Under the pieces are notes generated by a model. It was given only the letters and a program-made list of their open reading frames with translations, made no database searches and was not told where the DNA came from. Source: Parasutterella excrementihominis YIT 11859 (lineage in GTDB: Bacteria > Pseudomonadota > Gammaproteobacteria > Burkholderiales > Burkholderiaceae_F). Taken from it: 48,207 nt of DNA. Below, one piece after another: positions 27,955-38,352 of the stretch. How positions within the stretch are numbered: position 1 is the first letter of the stretch; each line of letters begins with the position of its first letter. The translations under genes and the position numbers were made by a program. The stretch spans positions 1 through 48,207 of the forward strand of contig NZ_GL883759.1 of the NCBI RefSeq assembly GCF_000205025.1. Reading direction: 5' to 3'.

Positions 27955-29310
27955 ATGAGTCAAACTCCCACAATAAGTAGCTCAGAAGAGCTCGGTTCCT
28001 TGGTTTCGCATGCTTTAGACACAGCGCTTTCTCTAGGTGCAACTTCCGCTTCGGTAGAAGTCAGTGAAGAGAAGGGGACATGTGTTACGGTAAGAAATCG
28101 GGAAACGGAATCCATCGAACATACCCATGACCGAGATTTCGGAATTACCGTCTATCTCGGTAAATCTAAGGCTGTGGCTTCCAGCGGAGACTTTCGCAAA
28201 GAATCGATCTTAAGAACGGTCAAAGCGGCGCTTGATATGGCGCGCTACACCACACCGGATGAATGCAACGGCCTGCCGGATAAAGAACGACTCTGCACGA
28301 ACCCACGTCAGCTTGATCTCTTCCATCCGTGGAACATCTCGATTGAAGAACAGGTTCAAAAGGCGGTCGAAGCAGAAAAAGCGGCATTGAGTGTCGATAA
28401 ACGCGTGGTGAATTCCGACGGCGCAATGGTCACGACAACGATCGGCTCTTTTATCTTGGGAAATACCGAAGGCTTTTTGCACGGCTATCCCTTTAGCGAC
28501 CATTCGATTGACACCTCAGTGATCGCTGAGGACCAAAACGGAATGCAGGTCGGCTCCTGGCACACTTCCGGCGTTTCGTCGATGGATTTGCTCTCGCCGC
28601 AGCAGGTCGGCATGATCGCCGGCCAAAGAGCTGTAGATCATCTGTCGGCACGCGGTTTATCGACCCGCAAGTGCCCGGTCGTTTTTGAAGCACCGGTTGC
28701 CAAGAGCTTATTCAGAACCTTTGTTCATGCGGCAAGCGGTTCAGCGTTGTACCGCAAGACCTCCTTCCTCGAAGGAATGCTGAATAAACCGATTTTCCCC
28801 GATCATCTTTCCATTTTGGAGAATCCGTTCATCCCGCGCTATTGGGGCTCGGCGCCTTTTGATGATGAAGGCGTCCGTCCTTCTGAACGCTTAGTCGTCG
28901 ATCACGGTGTGCTGAGCGGACTTTTTCTGAGCAGCTATTCGGCTCGCAAGTTGGGAATGACGACAACAGGAAATGCCGGCGGACCCTACAACCTCATCTT
29001 CTCCGAAGCACCGGAAGCCTCCGAAAAAACGCTTTCCGCATTGCTCTCCCGTATGGGAACCGGCCTCTTAGTAACTGAGCTCATCGGGCAGGGCGTCAAC
29101 TACACGACAGGAGATTTCTCTAAGGGCGCATCCGGTTTCTGGGTGGAGAACGGAAGGATCGCTTACCCGGTGGAAGGCATTACCGTTGCTGGCAATCTCA
29201 GAGACATCTTCATGTCTATCGAAGCGATGTCAGACGACGTGGACTTGAACGGCTGCTACCTCAGCGGATCGGTGCTGATTAAAGAAATGACCGTTGCCGG
29301 AAATTCTTAA
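27955..29310 (+). CDS. pmbA: Metalloprotease-related protein TldE/PmbA
   Basis: Partner subunit of the TldD/TldE protease, which matures peptide antibiotics and degrades antitoxins in enterics. 451 residues. The TldE subunit lacks the HExxxH zinc motif of TldD, and none is seen here. Family traits: ATSASVEVSEEKG, FGITVYLGKSKA, a central GMQVGSWHTSG, and the C-terminal MTTTGNAGG, TELIGQGVNYTTGDFSKGASGFWVENG and VAGNLRDIF. No Shine-Dalgarno precedes the ATG. The start is divergent from darP with only about 76 nt between. Confidence 0.95.
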   Translation: MSQTPTISSSEELGSLVSHALDTALSLGATSASVEVSEEKGTCVTVRNRETESIEHTHDRDFGITVYLGKSKAVASSGDFRKESILRTVKAALDMARYTTPDECNGLPDKERLCTNPRQLDLFHPWNISIEEQVQKAVEAEKAALSVDKRVVNSDGAMVTTTIGSFILGNTEGFLHGYPFSDHSIDTSVIAEDQNGMQVGSWHTSGVSSMDLLSPQQVGMIAGQRAVDHLSARGLSTRKCPVVFEAPVAKSLFRTFVHAASGSALYRKTSFLEGMLNKPIFPDHLSILENPFIPRYWGSAPFDDEGVRPSERLVVDHGVLSGLFLSSYSARKLGMTTTGNAGGPYNLIFSEAPEASEKTLSALLSRMGTGLLVTELIGQGVNYTTGDFSKGASGFWVENGRIAYPVEGITVAGNLRDIFMSIEAMSDDVDLNGCYLSGSVLIKEMTVAGNS

Positions 29311-29417
29311 GTCTGAAAAAAGCCGCTCCTGCTAATTTCTCCTCAGAAGTCCGAATAATTTCTTTCAAATTATTACAATTAGGGATCTATAACAAAACGA
29401 ATCTCGTAGGAGAAAAA

Positions 29418-30446
29418 ATGCAGAAAAAAGATATTGACTGGAGCAAATTAGGCTTCGGCTACACACCGACCGACTACCGTTTCGAAGCTCATTGGAAAGA
29501 CGGTAAATGGGATGAGGGTAAGATGATCACTGATTCCAATATCGAACTGTCCGAAGCCGCTTGCGTATTCCACTATGCCCAGTGCTGTTTTGAAGGGTTG
29601 AAAGCTTACACCACCGTCAACGGCGATATCGTTACTTTCCGTCCGGATTTGAACGCAGAACGTATGATGGGCAGTGCCGAACGCCTTGAAATGCCGGCTT
29701 TCCCGAAAGAAAAATTCATTCAGGCCGTCAAGGACGTTGTCGCAGCCAACGCTGCTTGGGTTCCTCCTTACGGCACCGGCGCAACGCTGTACATCCGCCC
29801 CGTCATGATCGGTTCCGGTCCTCAGATCGGTGTGGCGCCGGCCCATGAGTTTATTTTCAGAATTTTCGTGATGCCGGTCGGCGCATATTTCAAAGGCGCT
29901 ATCAAGCCGCTTAAGCTGACGGTTCCTGAGTTCGACCGTGCCGCTCCCCGCGGAACCGGTCATATCAAAGCCGGTCTGAACTACGCTATGAGTCTGCATC
30001 CGACAATGGAAGCTCATCGCCACGGCTACGCCGAAAACATCTACCTTGATCCGGCTACACGCACCTATATCGAAGAAACCGGCGGTGCCAACCTGATTTT
30101 CGTTGACAAGGAAGGCACAATCATTGTTCCGAAGTCCGATTCCATTCTTCCTTCCGTCACACGCCGCTCTTTAATCGACGTTGCCAAGAGATTGGGCTAT
30201 AAGGTTGTTGAGCGTCCCGTTAAGCTGAACGAACTCAAAGACATGGCTGAAGGCGCTCTTTGCGGTACGGCTGCCGTCTTGGCTCCGATCGGTATGGTCA
30301 ATACACCTGACGGCGATATCTACTTCCCATCCGGCATGGAAAAGATGGGTCCTATCTGCACCAAGCTCAGAGAAACACTGACCGGTATCCAGATGGGCGA
30401 AATCGAAGGTCCTGAAGGCTGGGTCGTCAAGATTGACGCTGAATAA
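29418..30446 (+). CDS. ilvE: Branched-chain amino acid aminotransferase
   Basis: PLP enzyme for the last step of Leu, Ile and Val synthesis. 342 residues, fold-type IV, group of the eukaryotic-like bacterial BCATs by length and pattern. The PLP lysine is K184 in GHIKAGLNYA; IYLDPATRTYIEETGGANLIFV and the late EGALCGTAAVLAPIG are typical. Shine-Dalgarno TAGGAGAA lies 6 nt before the ATG. It stands alone between pmbA and a strong bidirectional terminator. TATAAC near 29390 may be a -10. Confidence 0.95.
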   Translation: MQKKDIDWSKLGFGYTPTDYRFEAHWKDGKWDEGKMITDSNIELSEAACVFHYAQCCFEGLKAYTTVNGDIVTFRPDLNAERMMGSAERLEMPAFPKEKFIQAVKDVVAANAAWVPPYGTGATLYIRPVMIGSGPQIGVAPAHEFIFRIFVMPVGAYFKGAIKPLKLTVPEFDRAAPRGTGHIKAGLNYAMSLHPTMEAHRHGYAENIYLDPATRTYIEETGGANLIFVDKEGTIIVPKSDSILPSVTRRSLIDVAKRLGYKVVERPVKLNELKDMAEGALCGTAAVLAPIGMVNTPDGDIYFPSGMEKMGPICTKLRETLTGIQMGEIEGPEGWVVKIDAE

Positions 30447-30465
30447 TTTTTGCTGAATAGCAAAA

Positions 30466-30497
30466 GCGAAACGCCCGGAGAGATCCGGGCGTTTCGC
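30466..30497. terminator. Bidirectional terminator between ilvE and argH
   Basis: GCGAAACGCCCGGA (30466-30479) pairs perfectly over 14 bp with 30484-30497 around a GAGA loop. On the minus strand TTTTGC follows, suiting argH; on the plus strand it backs up ilvE. A smaller hairpin GGGAAC(30508-30513)/GTTCCC(30521-30526) lies next to it towards argH. Confidence 0.88.
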
Positions 30498-30539
30498 GTG
30501 GGAGCAAGGGAACTTTTAAGGTTCCCGTGCGTTCCTGAA

Positions 30540-31976
30540 TTATTTATGAGCGCGGTTCTTGAGACGCTCTTTCCAAATGCCGACTTGTTTGGCGACCTGA
30601 GAAGGTGCCGTGCCGCCGGTGTGGTTGCGGGAAGCAATGGAGCCTTCAAGCGTCAGACTGTCGTAAACATCTTCACCGACTTTATCGCTGAATTCTCTTA
30701 ATTCCTCAAGCGTGAGGTCATGCAGACCGCAGCCTTTCTCAGAAGCAAGACGCACGGCGCAGCCGACAGCTTCGTGAGCGTCACGGAAGGGCAGGCCTTT
30801 GCGGACGAGGTAGTCGGCGAAGTCTGTAGCGGTTGGATAACCGAGCATGACGGCTTCACGCATACGGGCCTTGTTGACCTGGATTCCGGGGATCATTTCG
30901 ATGAAAGCGCGCAGAGTGTCTTTGACGGTATCAATCGTGTCAAAGAGCGGCTCTTTGTCTTCCTGATTGTCTTTGTTGTAAGCAAGGGGCTGTCCCTTCA
31001 TCAGCATCAGAAGGCCCATCAGGTGACCGACCACGCGTCCGGACTTGCCGCGGGCAGCTTCCGGAACGTCCGGATTCTTTTTCTGCGGCATGATGGAGGA
31101 ACCCGTCGTGAATCTGTCCGGCAGCATGATGTATGCGAAGTTGGTGTTCATCCAGTAGATGAGCTCTTCGGACATACGGGAAATGTGGATCATGATGAGC
31201 GAAGCGCAGGAGCAGAATTCAATTGCAAAATCGCGGTCGCTGACGGAGTCCAGAGAGTTCTGAGTCACACCTTCAAATCCGAGCAGTTCTGCCGTGTATT
31301 CGCGGTCAATCGGATAGGTGGTGCCGGCAAGAGCAGCGGCACCGAGCGGAGAACGATTGACGCGTTTGCGGCAGTCAGCCAAGCGTTCGCGGTCGCGCTC
31401 GAACATTTCGGCATAAGCCAGGCAGTGATGGCCGAGAGTGACGGGCTGAGCAACCTGCATGTGGGTGTAGCCCGGCATGATGGTGTCGATGTTCTTTTCG
31501 GCAACCGTCAGCAGGGATTTCTGCAGATGAGAGAGAAGATCCATGATCTGGTCGATCTCATTGCGCAGGTACAGACGAATATCTAATGCAACTTGGTCAT
31601 TACGGCTGCGGCCGGTGTGAAGGCGCTTTCCGGCGTCTCCGACAAGTTCCGTTAAGCGGGCTTCAATGTTGAGATGAACGTCTTCGAGTTCGAGTTTCCA
31701 TTCGAAGCGGTTTTCTTTGATTTCCTGAAGAATCTGACGCATTCCGCGTTCGATGTCATTCAAATCTTCTTTGGAAATAATGCCGCATTTGGCAAGCATC
31801 TTGGCATGGGCCACGGAGCCTGCGATATCGGCTTCAGCCATACGCTTGTCAAAGTTCACGCTGGCGGTGTAACGAAGGACAAATTCGGCCATAGGCTCAG
31901 AAAAGCGTCCGCTCCAAGCTTCTTTTTTGGAGGCAAGCGGATCGGCATGAACTGAGAGAGGATTGTGTTGGGCCAT
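30540..31976 (-). CDS. argH: Argininosuccinate lyase
   Basis: Last step of arginine synthesis: splits argininosuccinate to arginine and fumarate. 478 residues of the fumarase/aspartase superfamily. HTGRSRNDQ at 120-128 and the signature [12 protein letters not shown] at 292-303 are intact; WSGRF near residue 21 marks the conserved N-terminus. Promoter elements are seen upstream (32007-32035). It is transcribed alone, divergent from hemC. Confidence 0.97.
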   Translation of the reverse strand: MAQHNPLSVHADPLASKKEAWSGRFSEPMAEFVLRYTASVNFDKRMAEADIAGSVAHAKMLAKCGIISKEDLNDIERGMRQILQEIKENRFEWKLELEDVHLNIEARLTELVGDAGKRLHTGRSRNDQVALDIRLYLRNEIDQIMDLLSHLQKSLLTVAEKNIDTIMPGYTHMQVAQPVTLGHHCLAYAEMFERDRERLADCRKRVNRSPLGAAALAGTTYPIDREYTAELLGFEGVTQNSLDSVSDRDFAIEFCSCASLIMIHISRMSEELIYWMNTNFAYIMLPDRFTTGSSIMPQKKNPDVPEAARGKSGRVVGHLMGLLMLMKGQPLAYNKDNQEDKEPLFDTIDTVKDTLRAFIEMIPGIQVNKARMREAVMLGYPTATDFADYLVRKGLPFRDAHEAVGCAVRLASEKGCGLHDLTLEELREFSDKVGEDVYDSLTLEGSIASRNHTGGTAPSQVAKQVGIWKERLKNRAHK

Positions 31977-32006
31977 AACTTTTGCAGTCAGTAATGAAAA
32001 AGGCCA

Positions 32007-32035
32007 ATTATAGCCAGTAATGACTGAATTGTCGG
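32007..32035 (-). promoter_or_regulatory. Sigma-70 promoter for argH
   Basis: On the minus strand, CCGACA (-35, 32030-32035), 17-nt spacer, TATAAT (-10, 32007-32012). The 8-mer CAGTAATG occurs at 31989-31996 and 32015-32022, flanking the -10, and CAGTCA/TGACTG (31985-31990 and 32021-32026) are inverted, so a repressor site over the promoter is possible. It does not look like a classic ArgR box. Confidence 0.7.
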
Positions 32036-32127
32036 GTAACGGATTGTCTACAAAAGGTTTTCTTTGTTGTTAGAGGTGGTTTTCGAAAGCGATTGTTAAG
32101 ACCGGTGTAACGCGCTTCCCGCCCATC

Positions 32128-32156
32128 TTGATAAACTCCCATTCATTCTTTGTATT
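32128..32156 (+). promoter_or_regulatory. Promoter for hemC
   Basis: TTGATA (32128-32133), 17-nt spacer, TGTATT (32151-32156). Transcription would begin about 12 nt before the hemC ATG, leaving a short A-rich leader without a Shine-Dalgarno. Confidence 0.55.
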
Positions 32157-32174
32157 TCTCTAAAAAGTTAAAAA

Positions 32175-33107
32175 ATGACTCAGCAAGATCATCTGGTTAT
32201 TGCCACTCGCGAAAGCCCGCTGGCGCTTTGGCAGGCAAAGTACGTTCAGAGCTGCCTGAAAGAAAAATTCCCCGAGCTTGATGTTCAGCTTTTAGGTTTA
32301 ACTACCAAAGGCGACAAAATTTTGGATGTCACGCTCTCCAAGATCGGAGGAAAAGGTTTGTTCGTTAAAGAACTTGAAGCCGCTATGCTTGAAGGCAAAG
32401 CTCAAATCGCCGTCCACAGTCTGAAAGATGTCCCGATGGATCTTCTTGAGCCGTTCACACTGGCTGCCGTGATGGTCCGTGAAGATCCGCGCGATGCTGT
32501 GGTTTCTCATAAATATGCCTCTTTAGAAGAGATGCCGGCCGGAAGCGTTGTCGGCACCTCCAGCCTTCGTCGTGAACTGATGGTTCGTTCCCGTTTCCCG
32601 CACCTCAAGGTCGAGATGATTCGCGGTAACGTGGGCACTCGTCTTTCTAAGCTCGACAACGGACAGTACGACACCCTCGTGATGGCGGTAGCCGGTCTGA
32701 AGCGCCTCGGTTTGTCCGATCGCATTCGTTCCATTATTCCGCCTGAAGTTTCCCTTCCGGCGCCGGGTCAAGGTGCTATCGGCATTGAAGCGGTTGGAAA
32801 CGACGAAATGACACAGAAATACGTCGAAGCGCTCAACGACGAAGACACTCGTCTGTGCACTCAGGCGGAAAGAGCGGTTTCCAGAGCACTCGGCGGTTCC
32901 TGCCAGGTTCCTTTGGCTGCCTACGCCACGATTGACGACGGTCAGATGTTCCTCCGCGCACTTGTCGGCAACCACATGACCGGTGAATATGTGACGGCTG
33001 AATACACGGGCCTGGCAAATGAGCCTGAAGAAAATGCCCGCAAGGTGCTGGATCAGCTGATCGAAAAAGGCGCTAAGCGTCTTCTGAAAGAAGTGCTCGG
33101 AAAGTAA
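32175..33107 (+). CDS. hemC: Porphobilinogen deaminase (hydroxymethylbilane synthase)
   Basis: Polymerises four porphobilinogens to hydroxymethylbilane in tetrapyrrole synthesis. 310 residues, family length. ATRESPLALWQA near the start, HSLKDVP with the catalytic D85, LRRELMVRSRFP and GNVGTRLSKL for substrate arginines, and C243 (in GGSCQVPLAAYA), which holds the dipyrromethane cofactor. Shares one base with hemD (TAATG), so the two are translationally coupled. Confidence 0.97.
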   Translation: MTQQDHLVIATRESPLALWQAKYVQSCLKEKFPELDVQLLGLTTKGDKILDVTLSKIGGKGLFVKELEAAMLEGKAQIAVHSLKDVPMDLLEPFTLAAVMVREDPRDAVVSHKYASLEEMPAGSVVGTSSLRRELMVRSRFPHLKVEMIRGNVGTRLSKLDNGQYDTLVMAVAGLKRLGLSDRIRSIIPPEVSLPAPGQGAIGIEAVGNDEMTQKYVEALNDEDTRLCTQAERAVSRALGGSCQVPLAAYATIDDGQMFLRALVGNHMTGEYVTAEYTGLANEPEENARKVLDQLIEKGAKRLLKEVLGK

Positions 33108-33856
33108 TGCGCACGATCTTAAACATGAAGCCGGGGCCCGGCGGGCAGCGGCTTCAGGAAGAACTGGAAGCAAAAACGGCCGGTTCGGTTTACTGGCCGG
33201 CGTTTACGTTTGATCGTTCGGAAGATTACGAGGAAAGCGTCAAAGAAATTCTCGAAGGAGCTGAAAGAGGCGCGTTGCTGATTCTCGTGAGTCCGACGAC
33301 GGTCAGCTTCATGAAGGACATTTTTCCTCAGCTTCCTGAATCTGCTCGCTTTGCCTGTGTCGGCGAACCGACCGCTAAAGCTTTGACCGCGGCTTTTCCT
33401 GCAGCACACGAAATTCTTTTTCCGCACGGAAGCTCTCTGGAGAGCGGTTCCGAACTGCTTTTTGAACTCCTTTTGGAAGAAGGTCTTCCTCCGGAAGTTG
33501 TCCTCATTCGAGGCGACACGGGCCGTCAGTTCCTGATTGACGTGCTGCGGGATAAAGGTGTTCCTGTGACCGTGGCACCTATCTATAAGAGAATCCCGCT
33601 GAAGGCTTCAGGCGATCAAAAGAGGTGGATCGGACGCGGAGAAGCGCCGGTGGTTTATCTGACGAGCACGGACGCCATACGAACCCTCGAAGAAAACGTC
33701 GGAGGAGACAATGCCGGATGGCTGAAGTCGGCTTTAGTTCTGACGATCCATCCCCGCATTCAAGAGCATCTCTTTGAGGAGGGTTTCAAGAACGTCGAAT
33801 TAGTGGAGTCCCGCTGCAGCGGACTTGCTGATAAATTGATCTCCTTGGCAGAGTAA
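33107..33856 (+). CDS. hemD: Uroporphyrinogen-III synthase
   Basis: Cyclises hydroxymethylbilane with inversion of ring D. 249 residues. HemD is poorly conserved; the call rests on position directly after hemC, on length, and on the two Rossmann-like halves: an N-terminal TRPGPGGQRL-like MKPGPGGQRLQEELE, LILVSPTTVSFM, VGEPTAKALTAA, VVLIRGDTGRQFLIDVLRDKGV, APIYKRIP and VYLTSTDAIRTLEE. No HemX domain follows. Confidence 0.9.
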   Translation: MRTILNMKPGPGGQRLQEELEAKTAGSVYWPAFTFDRSEDYEESVKEILEGAERGALLILVSPTTVSFMKDIFPQLPESARFACVGEPTAKALTAAFPAAHEILFPHGSSLESGSELLFELLLEEGLPPEVVLIRGDTGRQFLIDVLRDKGVPVTVAPIYKRIPLKASGDQKRWIGRGEAPVVYLTSTDAIRTLEENVGGDNAGWLKSALVLTIHPRIQEHLFEEGFKNVELVESRCSGLADKLISLAE

Positions 33857-33915
33857 GGAACTAACGATTAAAATTAATAGATTATTTCCTAATTAATGAA
33901 GGTTGGAAAAATATT

Positions 33916-34449
33916 ATGGATATGAGCAAAATCAGCGCAGGAAAAGACCTGCCGCACGATTTCAATGTTGTGATTGAAATCCCCGCACAGAGCGACCCCG
34001 TCAAGTATGAAGTTGACAAAGAAAGCGGCGCTCTTCTGGTCGACCGTTTCATCGGCACTTCCATGCGTTATCCTGCAAACTACGGTTTCATCCCTCAGAC
34101 CCTCGGCGATGACGGTGACCCCGTTGACGTTTGCGTGATTACTCCGTTCCCTCTGCTGGCCGGATCCGTGATCCGCTGCCGTCCGCTCGGCATGCTCCTG
34201 ATGGAAGACGAAAGCGGCGGCGACATGAAGATGCTTGCAGTTCCGGTTCAGAAGCTGACTCCGCGCTACAACAAGATTCAGACCATCGATGATGTTCCTG
34301 AAGATTATCTTGCTCAGATCCGCCATTTCTTTGAACACTACAAAGATCTGGAAAAAGGCAAATGGGCTAAGGTTTCCGGCTGGACCGGTCCTGAAGAAGC
34401 CTGCAAGGTGATCATGAAAGGCGTTGAAGCTTACAACAACGCTAAATAA
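33916..34449 (+). CDS. ppa: Inorganic pyrophosphatase (family I)
   Basis: Soluble pyrophosphatase that pulls biosynthetic reactions forward. 177 residues, the standard bacterial hexamer length. Signature DDGDPVDV with metal ligands D66, D68 and D71; YGFIPQTL precedes it and the late VSGWTGPEEA is typical. Stands alone between hemD and a terminator. The ATG at 33916 may be replaced by the one 6 nt downstream. Confidence 0.96.
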   Translation: MDMSKISAGKDLPHDFNVVIEIPAQSDPVKYEVDKESGALLVDRFIGTSMRYPANYGFIPQTLGDDGDPVDVCVITPFPLLAGSVIRCRPLGMLLMEDESGGDMKMLAVPVQKLTPRYNKIQTIDDVPEDYLAQIRHFFEHYKDLEKGKWAKVSGWTGPEEACKVIMKGVEAYNNAK

Positions 34450-34475
34450 TCTTTCGATCCCTGTTTTTTAGGATG

Positions 34476-34505
34476 AGACCCGGGCAATTCGCTCGGGTTT
34501 TCTAT
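34476..34505 (+). terminator. Intrinsic terminator after ppa
   Basis: ACCCGGGC (34478-34485) pairs with GCTCGGGT (34491-34498) with one G-T wobble, followed by TTTCTATTTTT. Confidence 0.88.
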
Positions 34506-34597
34506 TTTTGGCCTCCGCTGAGCACTCGGACGGCACTTTGTTTTGTATGATCTAGAACATCGGGTTTGGAGTCCGCAATCGATTAGGAGGTTCACGG

Positions 34598-36220
34598 ATG
34601 ATTGAAAAAGTAGTGGTCTCAATGGCGCAGCTGAATCAGACTGCCGGTGACTTGGAAGGAAACTTTAAGCGGATAGCCGAAGCCGCAGAAAAAGCGAAGC
34701 ATTCCGACATCTTAGTGACCCCTGAACTTTCTTTGTGCGGATATCCTCCAGAAGATTTATTGTTTTTGGACAGTTTTTTAGAAGACTGTGCAAAGAAACT
34801 CAATGAGCTGGTTGAATATTCAACCCGTTTTCCGAAACTGCATATTCTTGCAGGCTATCCCTTAAAAGAAGCCGGCCGTTTATATAACGTGGTCTCCGTC
34901 ATCCTCAACGGCAAAATTCTCCTTACTTATCGAAAGAAGAATCTTCCCAACTACGGTGTTTTTGATGAAGAACGCTACTTCACGCCGGGCGGAGAAGACG
35001 TCTGCACGTTTGATGTCGGAGATACGCGCTTCGGCGTCAATATTTGTGAAGATATTTGGTTCCCGGAAGCACCTTCGCAAGCCAAAGAGCAGGGCGCACA
35101 GGTTCTCTTAATCGCCAATGCTTCTCCGTTTGAAGAAGGAAAGGAAGAACAGCGGTTAAATATGGTGCGCCGCCATGTGAACGCCATCGGAATGGACGCC
35201 TGCTACGTCAATATGTGCGGAGCGCAGGATGAAATCGTTTTTGACGGAGAAACTTTTGCCTGCTCGGCCGACGAGGTTCTGGCCCGTGCGCCTCATATGA
35301 AAGAGTCGCTTCTTTCTGTGGAAGTCAGAAAAGGCAGAATCTGCCGCGGAGAGGATTCCCAGCCGCTGTCTGATTGGGCCGTGCTTTACGAAGCCCTGGT
35401 TGTCAGCATGCGGGACTACATCAATAAGAACGGATTTAAGGGTGTCGTGCTGGGCCTTTCCGGAGGCGTGGACTCTGCACTGGTCCTTAAGATCGCGGTG
35501 GACGCCGTGGGCAACGACAAAGTGCTCGCCGTGATGATGCCGTCCGTTTATACATCTTCATTAAGCCGTGGTGACGCGGCCAAATTGGCTTCTCGTTTGG
35601 GCGTACGCCTTGAGACGATTTCAATTCAGGACGGCTACACGGCATTTGAATTCATGCTGGCCAAGCAGTTCAACGGCATGCCGCACGATGTCACTGAAGA
35701 AAACCTTCAGGCACGTATCCGCGGTGTCATTCTGATGGCTATTTCCAATAAGTTCGGCTCGATGGTTGCTACGACCGGGAATAAGAGCGAAATGGCGGTC
35801 GGTTATTCAACCCTGTACGGCGACCTGGCAGGCGGTTTCGCCGTGATTAAAGACGTCTACAAGACTCAGGTCTACGCTTTGTGCCGCTGGATTAACGAAT
35901 GCAGTAAAGAGAATCCGGTTTTCCCGGAAACGATACTGACTCGTGCTCCGAGCGCGGAGCTTCGTGAGAATCAAAAGGATCAGGATTCTCTGCCGGATTA
36001 CAGCGTGCTCGACGAGATTCTTCGCCGCTTCATCGAAGATCGTGAAGGGCCGGAAGAGATTGTTGCAGCAGGCTTTGACCGTGCCGTCGTCGACAAAGTT
36101 TTAAGAATGGTCAGCCGTGCGGAATACAAGCGCCGCCAGTCTCCGATCGGACCTAAGGTGACAAAAGTCGCTTTCGGGCGGGATTGGCGCTTCCCGGTCA
36201 CTAATAAATACAGACTTTAA
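34598..36220 (+). CDS. nadE: Glutamine-dependent NAD+ synthetase
   Basis: Final step of NAD synthesis. 540 residues in two domains. The N-terminal nitrilase-type glutaminase has the triad E43 (TPELSLCGYPPEDLL), a lysine at about 113-114 (YRKKNLPNYGVFDE) and C150 (NICEDIWFP). The C-terminal ATP-pyrophosphatase synthetase has SGGVDS at 288-293. The strong Shine-Dalgarno AGGAGG sits 8 nt before the ATG. glnB follows 33 nt later; PII proteins are known to bind and regulate this enzyme type in Proteobacteria, so the pairing is meaningful. Confidence 0.97.
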   Translation: MIEKVVVSMAQLNQTAGDLEGNFKRIAEAAEKAKHSDILVTPELSLCGYPPEDLLFLDSFLEDCAKKLNELVEYSTRFPKLHILAGYPLKEAGRLYNVVSVILNGKILLTYRKKNLPNYGVFDEERYFTPGGEDVCTFDVGDTRFGVNICEDIWFPEAPSQAKEQGAQVLLIANASPFEEGKEEQRLNMVRRHVNAIGMDACYVNMCGAQDEIVFDGETFACSADEVLARAPHMKESLLSVEVRKGRICRGEDSQPLSDWAVLYEALVVSMRDYINKNGFKGVVLGLSGGVDSALVLKIAVDAVGNDKVLAVMMPSVYTSSLSRGDAAKLASRLGVRLETISIQDGYTAFEFMLAKQFNGMPHDVTEENLQARIRGVILMAISNKFGSMVATTGNKSEMAVGYSTLYGDLAGGFAVIKDVYKTQVYALCRWINECSKENPVFPETILTRAPSAELRENQKDQDSLPDYSVLDEILRRFIEDREGPEEIVAAGFDRAVVDKVLRMVSRAEYKRRQSPIGPKVTKVAFGRDWRFPVTNKYRL

Positions 36221-36235
36221 GAGTAAAATTTCTGA

Positions 36236-36592
<357 letters not shown>

Positions 36593-36603
36593 CAAAACGA
36601 AAG

Positions 36604-36638
36604 ACCGATGCCGCAAAGCATCGGTCGAATTTTTTTTC
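36604..36638. terminator. Bidirectional terminator between glnB and the smr gene
   Basis: GACCGATGC (36604-36612) pairs with GCATCGGTC (36619-36627), then an 8-T run. On the opposite strand TTTCGTTTT follows, suiting the smr gene, which ends at 36645. Confidence 0.93.
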
Positions 36639-36644
36639 TGCCGG

Positions 36645-37292
36645 TTAAGGCGCTAAAAGAACATAAACGGCGCCGGCTCCTCCGTCATAAGGCGGCGCCT
36701 GTACAAAGGCGAGCACCTCTTTTCGCTGAGCCAGCCAAACCGGAACCTTTTCCTTTAAAACAGGCTTCCGTCCAGCAGAGCCGAATCCTTGTCCGTGGAT
36801 GATTCGCACGGCACGGTGTCCGGCTTTTCTCTCCTCGTTTAAGAATTCCACCAGAAGCAGTCTGGCTTCCTCCGACGTGTACCCGTGAAGATCCCAGGTA
36901 CCTTTAACGGACCATGCGCCCTGGTGCAGTTTCTTGGGAACATCGGGCGCCATAGAAGGTGCCCGATAAGACAGCCGTTCATCGGAATCCAGAAGGTGAT
37001 CGATACTGATGTTGTCGGACAAAGAGTCTTCGAGCACCGCCTTTTCGTCGGCGTAGCGCTGACGAGGAATGGGTGCCGGCTTCGGCATGGCGTGGAAGAC
37101 TTTATCTTCCCTGCCTATTTTTTTTTTGACTCCGAGTTCTTTCATTGCATTCTCGAACTCGTGAGCTTTAGCCTCAGCCTCTTTACGCTTTTGTTCCTTT
37201 TCGGCAGCGATTCGTGCTTCTTCTTCCTGTTTGACTTTCAGTTGTTCCTTCAAGCCCATCAGAGAAGCGAAAGACTCTTTATCGACATTCAT
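36645..37292 (-). CDS. Smr-domain protein
   Basis: 215 residues. A lysine/glutamate-rich, probably coiled N-terminal half (15-50) leads to a C-terminal Smr (small MutS-related) domain with DLHG at 134-137 and HGQGFGS at 166-172, the usual catalytic or binding motifs. Bacterial stand-alone Smr proteins such as SmrB cleave mRNA at collided ribosomes; whether this one does is inferred only. It starts 5 nt after the trxB stop, so trxB-smr is an operon. Confidence 0.9.
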   Translation of the reverse strand: MNVDKESFASLMGLKEQLKVKQEEEARIAAEKEQKRKEAEAKAHEFENAMKELGVKKKIGREDKVFHAMPKPAPIPRQRYADEKAVLEDSLSDNISIDHLLDSDERLSYRAPSMAPDVPKKLHQGAWSVKGTWDLHGYTSEEARLLLVEFLNEERKAGHRAVRIIHGQGFGSAGRKPVLKEKVPVWLAQRKEVLAFVQAPPYDGGAGAVYVLLAP

Positions 37293-37297
37293 TTCTG

Positions 37298-38266
<969 letters not shown>

Positions 38267-38293
38267 CTACTTCCTTTAATATTCACAAATTGT

Positions 38294-38314
38294 CCAACGA
38301 TTATAGAGCGTTGG
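38294..38314 (-). promoter_or_regulatory. Operator-like dyad around the trxB -10
   Basis: CCAACG (38294-38299) and CGTTGG (38309-38314) flank a minus-strand TATAAT (38300-38305). No good -35 is seen. The arrangement suggests a repressor or activator site centred on the promoter shared between trxB and ftsK. Confidence 0.5.
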
Positions 38315-38352
38315 TTTACAACTAGAATTACGGAAACACCATTTAACACATA

